Positions 1 to 6,331 of a stretch of 19,475 nt of DNA are shown here, piece by piece. The position numbers and the translations under genes were made by a program. This DNA comes from CAZVWQ01 sp964631275 (GTDB lineage Bacteria > Patescibacteriota > JACMRA01): the NCBI GenBank assembly GCA_964631275.1, contig CAZVWQ010000025.1, positions 1 to 19,475 of the forward strand, given 5' to 3'. Numbering within the stretch: the stretch's first letter is position 1; every line of letters begins with the position of its first letter. The notes below the pieces were generated by a model. The model was given only the letters and a program-made list of their open reading frames with translations, ran no database searches and was not told the origin of the DNA.

Positions 1-268
1 TCAGGAATATATAATTTTGAGTTGGATAGTAGTTAAATCGCAAGAGGTCTATTGTGTCTGGAGTGTTCAATCTAAGTTAGGTTGAGTACGAGGTTCAGTA
101 AGATTTTAGGAACTCATCTAAAGACAAGCTTGTTAGATTTTATGCAGATTATTTATGCCTGAACTAAGTAGTTTTTCGGCATTTGTTTGCTTTTGAGTAA
201 TTCTTAGCTGAGTAACTCTTGTTTTATTTTGAGTAGACATGTATCAGACAATAAATTAAAAATAGTTT
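1..268. other. Gene-poor left edge
   Basis: I find no recognisable gene here. A 35-codon ATG-initiated frame exists on the minus strand at 133-240, but it is short, has no ribosome-binding motif and resembles nothing I know. It lies just beyond the stop of the IS1-like insA remnant, where the second transposase frame (insB) would be expected, yet I see no DDE-type sequence. The stretch may be eroded IS DNA. A perfect 10-bp palindrome (ACAAGCTTGT) sits at 124-133 with no clear role. Confidence 0.4.
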
Positions 269-485
269 TTATGTCAGACACAATTTTTGTAGGGGTCTCT
301 CTATTTCAATTTCTTGTATCTCTGAGCTAATTTCAGGTTCTTTTAAATATTTTCCTTCTTTTTTTATCCATTTTAGAGCTGTGGTTTTGTGTACTCCAAA
401 TAATTCTCTAATTGATATCTTTGCTTGATCTTACAAAACCATTTTTAACTATATTTTGCGATTGGCATTTTTTACATATAGGCAT
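269..485 (-). pseudogene. IS1-like InsA remnant, frameshifted and internally deleted
   Basis: Reading leftwards from an ATG at 485, the first frame encodes a short zinc-ribbon-like start with a CKKC pair followed by NIVKNGFVRSS. A frame change near 415-425 then continues into a helix-turn-helix of the form ISIRELFGVHKTTALKWIKKEG, and the frame stops at TAA (269-271). This order, a Cys-pair ribbon followed by an HTH ending in a W-I/L-K-K motif, is typical of the InsA or N-terminal part of IS1-family transposases. The second Cys pair and the linker normally found between the ribbon and the HTH are absent, which indicates an internal deletion as well as a frameshift. No catalytic InsB portion is visible. 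The gene is almost certainly inactive. Family assignment is from motif pattern only. Confidence 0.6.
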
Positions 486-617
486 GTTTTAAATATAAAG
501 AAAACCTATCTATATCTCAACGGTCTCTAAAAAAGGTTGTCTAAAGTTTTAAGCGAAGCCAGATATACTTTTTATTCGAGAAAGTTTGTTTTTGGCTTGG
601 GGTAAGTTTAAACCCAA

Positions 618-2594
618 CTACATCTGAACCACAACTGGAATTACTACTGGATCTTTCTCGGTGTTTCTATAAATTTCATCACTAACCATCCTCTTTAATT
701 TTTTTCTTAAATCAGAGAAAAAGCTACTAGAAGATTTATCAATTTCTAAATTTTTAAACTGATCTTTTATGGATATTTTAATTTTATCAAATAGTTCTCC
801 GCTACTTTTCATATAAACAAAACCTCGACTAATAATTTCTGGGCCAGCAACTAAGTTTTTCTTTTTATCAATTAAAACAACTACAATTACAGAACCTTGA
901 CTCGACATTTGTCGTCTTTCCATAAGAACAGTTTCAGAGACGGCTCCAATACTCATACCATCTACCAATAAACATTTATCAGTAATAAAATCTTCAGTTA
1001 AGTTAACTTGGGTTGGCCTTAATTCTGTGATTCTACCATTTTCTCCAATTAAGTTATGATCAAAAGGTATCCCTAGTGTAGTACCAAGTTCGCCAACTCT
1101 CTTTAACATATAATGATCCCCATGAATAGGCTGCAAGTAGTCAGGTCTAGTCATAGCAATTAAAAGCTTTATATCCTCATGACAAGCATGCCCAGAAACG
1201 TAAGTATTAAACTCTTTATTACGATAAACATCTACACCTTTACGACTTAGTTGAGCTGTTAATTCGGCTACTGAATCTTCATTGCCAGGGATTGGATTAG
1301 CTGAAAAGATAACCGTATCTCCACCTTGTAATTTCATTTTGTCGTGTTCGTCTCTAGCTAGTCTACTAAGAGCAGCCATATCTTCTCCTTGGGAGCCAGT
1401 AGACAAGACACATACTTTTTCTGGTGGCATTTTGTCGACATCAAAAAAATCTACGGTTAGATCTTCTGGGATTCTGATATAGCCTAGTTCGTAGGTAGAC
1501 TTGAAATTATTAATCATAGATCTTCCAGTTACGGCTAATTTACGCCCAGTTTGGATACAAGCATCTATAGTAAACTGCATAATATAAGTAGAAGTAGAAA
1601 AAGCAGTTACAATCATGCGGCCTTCACATTGCTTGAATATTTTTATAAATTCATTACCAATTACTCTTTCTGAAATTTGGTAGCCTGGTTTGAGAATTCC
1701 TAGCGAGTCAGTTAAAAGCAACCTTACTCCTTCATCTCCCATTCTAGCCAATTTTCCATATTCACTTAATTTTCCATCAAAAGGTGAATTATCGAATTTC
1801 CAATCAGTAGCATAGACAATCTTGCCCATTGGAGTGTCAATTTCTAGCCCAACTACATCTGGAATAGAGTGGTTTAGTCTAAAAAATCTAAATTTAAATC
1901 TACCTAAGGTCAGGGCTTGATCAGGATCAATAATTTTAGCAAAGAGTTTATCAGCGATTTCAAATTCTTGCAAGCGATTTTTGAGTAAAGCTAAAGTAAG
2001 AGGCATTCCAAAAATTGGCACTGAACCAATCTTAGGTAGCACATAAGGAGCTGCTCCAATATGATCGAGATGTCCGTGAGTATAGATAATACCTTTAATT
2101 TTGTGTCTATTCATTTCCAGGTATTCTGTGTCTGGTACTATATAATCTACTCCTGGATATTTTTCTCCGCCACCAAATCCCATGCCAGTATCAATAATGA
2201 CAATATCATCTTCACATTCTAGAACAGTCATGTTCATTCCGACTTCGTTAGTTCCACCCAAAGGGATAATTCTAACTACAGGACCATCAGGAAAAACTTC
2301 GGGGGCGTTAGTAGCAATTTTTGGACCCAAAAATAAATGTGGATTAATATTTGGATTGGCTAGGTTACCCTTGACCATACCTCTAAGATCTGGTCTTTTG
2401 ACTTTTTTAGTTTTTATGGTTTCTGGAAAACCTTCGTCTCTATCGACTACATGAGGTTTTTTTACAAAAAAGTGTCCTTTGCTTGAAGCTTCAGCATTAG
2501 TTTTGCGGGCAGTAGGCATGCTTGATGGTTTTCGACTAAAACCTCCTCTGCGTCCAGCTGATCTTTTTGATTTGTTTTCGTTGTTATTTGTCAT
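618..2594 (-). CDS. rnj: Ribonuclease J (metallo-beta-lactamase / beta-CASP RNase)
   Basis: This encodes a cytoplasmic 5'-to-3' exoribonuclease and endoribonuclease that acts in mRNA decay and rRNA maturation. The 658-residue product has PLGGTNEVGMN at about 111-121, then the zinc-binding HGHLDH motif at about 173-178, a further metal-site region with LNHSIPD, and beta-CASP and C-terminal regions including YVSGHACHEDIK and QPIHGDHYML. Typical RNase J proteins have about 555 residues; the excess is an N-terminal extension of roughly 100 residues, very basic and low-complexity (KSKRSAGRRGGFSRKP), as in some actinobacterial and CPR homologues, and probably RNA-binding. The ATG at 2594 is the only sensible start and no Shine-Dalgarno motif precedes it. 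A hairpin and a possible -10 box lie in the leader. The stop is TAG. The nearest genes (rnpA, rpmH) are on the same strand but 1 kb upstream, so it is probably a separate transcript. Confidence 0.96.
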   Translation of the reverse strand: MTNNNENKSKRSAGRRGGFSRKPSSMPTARKTNAEASSKGHFFVKKPHVVDRDEGFPETIKTKKVKRPDLRGMVKGNLANPNINPHLFLGPKIATNAPEVFPDGPVVRIIPLGGTNEVGMNMTVLECEDDIVIIDTGMGFGGGEKYPGVDYIVPDTEYLEMNRHKIKGIIYTHGHLDHIGAAPYVLPKIGSVPIFGMPLTLALLKNRLQEFEIADKLFAKIIDPDQALTLGRFKFRFFRLNHSIPDVVGLEIDTPMGKIVYATDWKFDNSPFDGKLSEYGKLARMGDEGVRLLLTDSLGILKPGYQISERVIGNEFIKIFKQCEGRMIVTAFSTSTYIMQFTIDACIQTGRKLAVTGRSMINNFKSTYELGYIRIPEDLTVDFFDVDKMPPEKVCVLSTGSQGEDMAALSRLARDEHDKMKLQGGDTVIFSANPIPGNEDSVAELTAQLSRKGVDVYRNKEFNTYVSGHACHEDIKLLIAMTRPDYLQPIHGDHYMLKRVGELGTTLGIPFDHNLIGENGRITELRPTQVNLTEDFITDKCLLVDGMSIGAVSETVLMERRQMSSQGSVIVVVLIDKKKNLVAGPEIISRGFVYMKSSGELFDKIKISIKDQFKNLEIDKSSSSFFSDLRKKLKRMVSDEIYRNTEKDPVVIPVVVQM

Positions 2595-2605
2595 ATATAA
2601 AATTT

Positions 2606-2619
2606 AGCCTAAAAAGGCT
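2606..2619 (-). promoter_or_regulatory. Hairpin in the rnj leader
   Basis: A 5-bp inverted repeat, AGCCT-AAAA-AGGCT as read on the plus strand, lies 12-25 nt before the rnj ATG; A/T pairs outside a one-base bulge extend it. It sits between the likely -10 box and the start codon, so it would be in the 5' leader. It could influence initiation or stability. RNase J autoregulates in some bacteria, but any such role here is inference. Confidence 0.3.
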
Positions 2620-2633
2620 TAAACTTCAATCAA

Positions 2634-2639
2634 GTTATA
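2634..2639 (-). promoter_or_regulatory. Possible -10 box for rnj
   Basis: On the minus strand this reads TATAAC preceded by GAG, about 40 nt before the rnj start, and would give a leader of roughly 33 nt. A similar AGTATAAC lies just before sufB. No clear -35 box is seen and the region is A/T-rich, so chance occurrence is possible. Confidence 0.3.
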
Positions 2640-3612
2640 CTCACCTTAACTGATTTTAGGTTTAATACATCCTAATTTAAAAATTTTTTAAAGTATTGTT
2701 TGTTCTAATTTGTTAAATTTGAGTATAAAAAAGTTTAAGCTAAAGTTAATCATTTAATCTAATCTTACAAATGCTAAAATTACACTTACTGCATTTAATT
2801 TTTAATATATAGTGTTTTCGATATAACACAATTTTATATTTTAGCAGAGCTTTGATAATTTTGTAGAAGTTGTAATATAACAACCAATTATAGCAAAATT
2901 TGTAAATAAAAATAATAGTCTTATCTTATGATTCTTAAAATCAACCTGCTCTCCTTTAGTTTATCAAAAAAATTAGAATAAAATGCTATTTTTTGTTTGT
3001 TTTATTAACCAAAAAGGCAGTTAAAATTTATTTTAGCAATATTAATCTGCTGTATTTAATAAGAAAAAATGAGAGAAACTATTAATTAAACTGGAATATA
3101 TAGTTTTTGTTTACTTCAAAAAAATAGTCTTGCTCTATAACTTAAATTTGTGAGGAGTTTAAGCTTATAAAAACAAAAAGTCAACTTAATCTAAAAATAA
3201 TTTTTGAGAGAGGAATAGTAAGTTTTTTTATATTTACACTTATTAAACCTAACACAAATCAATTTTAGTTTTTTTAAAAAGTTAAAACTTTTGGTTTTAT
3301 TTAGGTTATAACATTATACTAATTTAGTTTTATAGCTTATAGCTTTTACTCTTACAAATTAAAGTAACTGATCCATGATTACACAACATTAAGACAATTA
3401 AATAATTGGGTTTATCTTTTATTGTAGAAGTTAGTAAGGGCTTGGATATACCAAATTATAAATACAAAGTTATATTTTTGCTTTGGCTATCCACAACCTA
3501 GACATTTTTTATCTTCCAAGCACGCTTTAAGATAAGCTTAACATATAATAAATTGCCAAAGTTTAGTGTGGTTTAGTTATAAGACTAATCTTGAATTAAA
3601 AAATATTTTGTT
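2640..3612. other. Long A/T-rich intergenic region
   Basis: About 970 bp between the rnj promoter region and the 3' end of tRNA-Phe. All frames are broken by frequent stops and I see no RNA gene. It contains one copy of a dispersed intergenic repeat (2937-2999, second copy before radA) and one near-consensus DnaA-box-like CTATCCACAA at 3488-3497. A convincing terminator for the rpmH-rnpA-tRNA transcript is not visible. Confidence 0.5.
2937..2999 (+). repeat. Dispersed intergenic repeat D, copy 1
   Basis: This stretch matches 7674-7738 with small indels and substitutions. Both share AAAATYAACYTGC, then TTTATCAAAAAAA, then CTATYTTTTGTTT, in the same order and orientation. It lies in a long spacer with no ORF. 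I cannot tell whether it is a relic mobile element, a regulatory unit or a small RNA. Confidence 0.5.
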
Positions 3613-3687
3613 TGGTGCCGAGGGTCAGAATCGAACTGACGACACGAGGCTCTTCAGGCCACTGCTCTACCATTGAGCTACCTCGGC
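3613..3687 (-). tRNA. tRNA-Phe (GAA anticodon)
   Basis: The 75-nt gene folds as a standard cloverleaf on the minus strand: perfect 7-bp acceptor stem GCCGAGG/CCTCGGC, D arm GCTC/GAGC, anticodon loop CTGAAGA giving GAA (Phe), 5-nt variable loop GTGTC, and T arm GTCAG-TTCGATT-CTGAC. Discriminator A and CCA are encoded. The sequence resembles other bacterial tRNA-Phe genes, including the variable loop. One anticodon-stem pair (28:42) is a U-U mismatch. It lies directly downstream of rnpA in the same direction, and its first 10 nt are also the last 10 nt of the rnpA reading frame, with the rnpA stop UAG falling at tRNA positions 8-10. It must therefore be co-transcribed with rnpA unless a promoter lies inside rnpA. 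Confidence 0.95.
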
Positions 3688-4034
3688 TGGAAGTATTTTT
3701 TTAGATCTTTTATAAACAAATTATAAATCTCTTTTTCTTTTAGTCTTAAAATATTCTTGTTTGTTATTTTAATTAAAAAATTCATATCAGGGTTCTTTTT
3801 ATTTAATTTGTGTTTAAGAATAACTGCAATTAATTTTCTTTGAACTCTTTTTCTATCTGGTGAGGATTTTAAAATTTTTTTAGAAACTGTAACTACAGTC
3901 TTAGAGTAATTTTTTTTTTGATTTTTATCAAATTCGATAAAAAGTGTAAAATAAGGATTAAAGGTTCTAATTCGAGTTTTAATTATTTGCAAGATATCTT
4001 TTTGGGATCTTAGTTTAGATAATTTTGGCAACAC
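3678..4034 (-). CDS. rnpA: Ribonuclease P protein component
   Basis: This encodes the small basic protein subunit of RNase P, which with the RNase P RNA removes 5' leaders from pre-tRNAs. The 118-residue, lysine-rich product is of normal length (about 110-120). It has the family's N-terminal LPKLSKLRSQKDI start (usually L.+...F) and a DRKRVQRKL segment at about 60-68 matching the conserved RNR motif helix, though K replaces the usual N. The start is GTG at 4034, sharing its G with the TAG stop of rpmH (TAGTG), so translation is probably coupled. The order rpmH-rnpA is the classic bacterial arrangement. The unusual feature is the 3' end: the last codons (Q-P-R-stop) lie inside the 5' end of tRNA-Phe, so maturation of that tRNA by RNase P cuts within the CAG codon and removes the stop. 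Confidence 0.9.
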   Translation of the reverse strand: MLPKLSKLRSQKDILQIIKTRIRTFNPYFTLFIEFDKNQKKNYSKTVVTVSKKILKSSPDRKRVQRKLIAVILKHKLNKKNPDMNFLIKITNKNILRLKEKEIYNLFIKDLKKYFQPR

Positions 4035-4186
4035 TATTTCCAGATTTTAAGTTTTTTGACTATTTTCCAACGACCTTTTAACCTGCGTCTCTTAAGAACT
4101 TTAAGGTTGTTTTTTAGTCTAGCTCTAAAGCCAGCGTGCTTTGCTTTACGTTTACTAAGTCTGGGTCCATTTGCTTGATAAGCCAT
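4034..4186 (-). CDS. rpmH: 50S ribosomal protein L34
   Basis: This 50-residue, strongly basic protein is a component of the large ribosomal subunit. It starts MAYQANGPRLSKRKAKHAGF and continues with FRARLKN and LKRRRLKGR, matching the L34 signature (YQP.....+..HGFRAR...GR.VL.RRR.KGR). The usual KRT after the initiator Met is missing and the protein is a few residues longer than the typical 44-47, with a C-terminal WKIVKKLKIWK tail. The ATG start gives the expected N-terminus. It is the first gene of a minus-strand unit followed by rnpA and tRNA-Phe; its TAG stop overlaps the rnpA GTG by one base. A TATAAT sits directly against the ATG, which is too close to act as its promoter. Confidence 0.93.
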   Translation of the reverse strand: MAYQANGPRLSKRKAKHAGFRARLKNNLKVLKRRRLKGRWKIVKKLKIWK

Positions 4187-4576
4187 ATTATACTAATCTA
4201 AGTAAAATTTAAATTTTCTGTCAATAGTACAAAAATCTCAATGATTAAATAGCAAGGGTTGTTGCTCAATTTGTTGTCTATATTAGATTATAGACTAAAT
4301 ATAACATTTTATATAGAGTAGAGTAAGTCTAACAAATTCTTTTGTTTCGTAAGTAATACATTGTTTTATTTATAGCTAATCTGTATACGTTAGACATTTT
4401 GAGTATCCTAAAATTGCCTTAAAACAAGCTTAATATCTAATAGTCTATCTAAGTTGATATGTGGAATTGCTATATATTCAACTTCGGTAAAATTAAAAAA
4501 ATACATCTGTGGACTTATCTAAACTTATCTTATTTAGTAGATAGACAAAATGGCTATAGTTTGTATAAGATTTGTC
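4187..4576. other. Divergent intergenic region between rpmH and sufB
   Basis: Genes to the left point left and genes to the right point right, so this spacer must hold the outward promoters. It is A/T-rich and without ORFs. In many bacteria oriC lies next to rpmH, but here dnaA and dnaN are absent and only weak partial DnaA-box-like TGTGGA words occur (about 4460 and 4509). I do not call an origin. Confidence 0.4.
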
Positions 4577-4690
4577 ATATACCCTTTGGTCTAATCGTTA
4601 CGCTAATTACCCATTAAGAATTTATCTTAATAAGAGATTTATTTCTTATAAAGAGCTAAATTTAGGGTAGTAGTAAACGGATTAAGTATA
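4577..4690 (+). repeat. Dispersed repeat R, copy 1 (before sufB)
   Basis: About 114 bp that aligns along its length with 15986-16099. Shared words include ATTAAGAATTTAT, AGAGCTAAATTTAGG and GGATTA. The 3' half (from 4629) is also shared with a third copy on the minus strand at 18926-18990. This copy ends eight bases before the sufB ATG and contains the start of the AGTATAAC box, so it probably forms the sufB promoter/leader region. Confidence 0.65.
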
Positions 4691-4692
4691 AC
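4687..4692 (+). promoter_or_regulatory. Possible -10 box for sufB
   Basis: TATAAC, preceded by AAG, lies five bases before the sufB ATG, and there is no Shine-Dalgarno motif. If used, the transcript would start at or just inside the ATG, that is, leaderless or nearly so. The box falls at the end of repeat R copy 1. Weak evidence; no clear -35 box. Confidence 0.25.
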
Positions 4693-4697
4693 TCTTT

Positions 4698-6152
4698 ATG
4701 TCTAATCAAGAACTTCAAGAAAAACTTCAGCAAGAATATCAATTTGGATTTAGTTCTGATCTTGGTCAAGAGGTTGAAGCTCCAGGATTAGATGAAAAAG
4801 TAATTACTAAAATTTCTGAATCTAAAGCTGAGCCTAGTTGGCTTCTAGATTTTCGTTTAAAGTCTTATAATTATTGGCTAAAACAAAAACAACCTACTTG
4901 GGCTAATTTAAATTATTCAAAAATCGATTACCAAAAAATTAGTTACTTTGCTAAACCAAAAAAAAACCTCTATACAGGACAAAAAGATGTTGATAGCTTA
5001 GACGATCTCGATCCAGAAATTGTTGAAACTTTTAACAAACTTGGTATTCCGCTCAAAGAGCAAGAAAGATTAGCTGGAATTGCCGTTGATGCTATTTTAG
5101 ATTCTGTTTCTGTAAGAACCACTTTCCAAAAAGAGCTTGAAAAAAAAGGTATAATCTTTTGTTCTTTTTCTGAAGCGGTAAAAAACCATTCGGAATTAGT
5201 CAAAAAATACCTAGCTTCAGTTGTACCTTATAGTGATAATTATTTTGCTAGTCTAAATTCAGCTGTATTTACTGATGGATCTTTTGTTTATATACCTGCA
5301 AACACTCGCTGCCCGATGGAATTGTCAACTTATTTTCGAATCAATGCTGCTGGTACTGGTCAATTTGAAAGAACTCTAATTATTTGCGATAATAATTCTT
5401 ATGTTAGTTATCTCGAAGGTTGTACAGCTCCTATGAGAGATGAAAACCAGTTACACGCTGCCGTGGTAGAGTTAATTACTTTAGAAGGTGCAGAAATTAA
5501 GTATTCTACAGTTCAAAATTGGTATCCAGGTAACAAAAATGGAGTTGGTGGAGTTTATAATTTTGTAACTAAGAGAGGTCTAGCTAAAGGCTGTAATTCC
5601 AAAATTTCTTGGACTCAGGTAGAGACCGGTTCTAGCATTACTTGGAAATATCCTTCGGTAATCCTTAAAGGTGACAATTCTGTAGGCGAATTTTTTTCTG
5701 TAGCTTTAACAGATAATTACCAACAGGCTGACACTGGAACTAAGATGATACACATCGGTAAAAATACTAGATCAAAGATAGTTTCTAAAGGGATTTCTAG
5801 TGGTTTTTCTAAAAATTCTTATAGGGGTTTAGTAAAAATAGCTAGTACAGCCCAAAATTCTAAAAACTACACTCAATGTGACTCTTTAATTTTATCCGCT
5901 AACTCAAAAGCTAATACTTATCCAAATATTCAGAATTCTAGTTCTTCTTCTGAAATCGAACATGAAGCTACAACAACCAAGCTTAATCAAAGTCAGATTG
6001 AATATCTTGCTTCTAGAGGCCTTGATAAAGACCAGGCAAAAAATTTAATTATTTCTGGATTTACTCAAGAAGTCATACAAAACTTACCTATGGAATTTGC
6101 TGTTGAAGGTAAAAAATTATTAGAAATGAAGTTAGAAGGTGTAACTGGATAA
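4698..6152 (+). CDS. sufB: Fe-S cluster assembly scaffold protein SufB
   Basis: SufB is the cytoplasmic scaffold of the SUF system; with SufC (ATPase) and usually SufD it builds [Fe-S] clusters from SufSE-derived sulfur. The 484-residue product is full length (family about 470-495). It has the N-terminal SufB region (SEPSWLLDFR-like, LDDLDPEIVETFNKLGIP), the beta-helical core with YIPANTRCPMELSTYFRIN, YLEGCTAPMRDENQLHAAVVEL and YSTVQNWYPG, the NYTQCDSL motif whose Cys (about residue 394) matches the conserved scaffold cysteine, and the closing GFTQEVIQNLPMEFAVEGKKLLEMKLEG. SufB, not SufD, is supported by length and these motifs. No sufC, sufD, sufS or sufU is adjacent, which is unusual because suf genes are normally clustered. 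The ATG at 4698 fits the family N-terminus. The stop is TAA. Confidence 0.96.
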   Translation: MSNQELQEKLQQEYQFGFSSDLGQEVEAPGLDEKVITKISESKAEPSWLLDFRLKSYNYWLKQKQPTWANLNYSKIDYQKISYFAKPKKNLYTGQKDVDSLDDLDPEIVETFNKLGIPLKEQERLAGIAVDAILDSVSVRTTFQKELEKKGIIFCSFSEAVKNHSELVKKYLASVVPYSDNYFASLNSAVFTDGSFVYIPANTRCPMELSTYFRINAAGTGQFERTLIICDNNSYVSYLEGCTAPMRDENQLHAAVVELITLEGAEIKYSTVQNWYPGNKNGVGGVYNFVTKRGLAKGCNSKISWTQVETGSSITWKYPSVILKGDNSVGEFFSVALTDNYQQADTGTKMIHIGKNTRSKIVSKGISSGFSKNSYRGLVKIASTAQNSKNYTQCDSLILSANSKANTYPNIQNSSSSSEIEHEATTTKLNQSQIEYLASRGLDKDQAKNLIISGFTQEVIQNLPMEFAVEGKKLLEMKLEGVTG

Positions 6153-6193
6153 AGATATACTCAAACTCGTTTCATTTTATAATAAAAACCTAG

Positions 6194-6249
6194 TTTAGTT
6201 TTAATTAAAAGGCTTATATTAACTTAAACTAAATTCTACAATTTTTTAG
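6194..6249 (+). terminator. Possible terminator after sufB
   Basis: About 40 nt after the sufB stop, 15-nt arms 6194-6208 and 6219-6233 are inverted repeats matching at 13 of 15 positions, with a 10-nt loop. A run of six T follows at about 6243. The stem is nearly all A-T, so it would be weak. The T run also lies about ten bases beyond the stem, so this is only a candidate for ending sufB transcription before proB. Confidence 0.3.
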
Positions 6250-6331
6250 ACAGACTTAAAGTTTTAGTTTTAGCCTTGCAATGATTATAAAACTTTTCTC
6301 AAATAGAAGCTGTTAGCTTAAGTTGAAAATT

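Noticed and set aside
124..133. Perfect palindrome ACAAGCTTGT
   Set aside because: A 10-bp palindrome is expected by chance in 19 kb of sequence and nothing nearby gives it a role.
1282..2454. Plus-strand open frames opposite RNase J (about 66 and 90 codons)
   Set aside because: They are antisense shadows of a strongly conserved gene, without protein-like composition or start signals.
3488..3497. CTATCCACAA as a DnaA box marking an origin
   Set aside because: A single near-match, with no cluster and no dnaA nearby, does not support an origin call.
4187..4192. TATAAT directly before the rpmH ATG
   Set aside because: A -10 box needs about 6-7 bases before the transcript start, which would then fall inside rpmH; the start codon is well supported by L34 homology.
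4970..5203. Minus-strand open frame within sufB
   Set aside because: Antisense shadow of a conserved gene; the same applies to 8492-8752 and 9014-9205 in radA, 11605-11808 in the protease and 18431-18619 in pheT.
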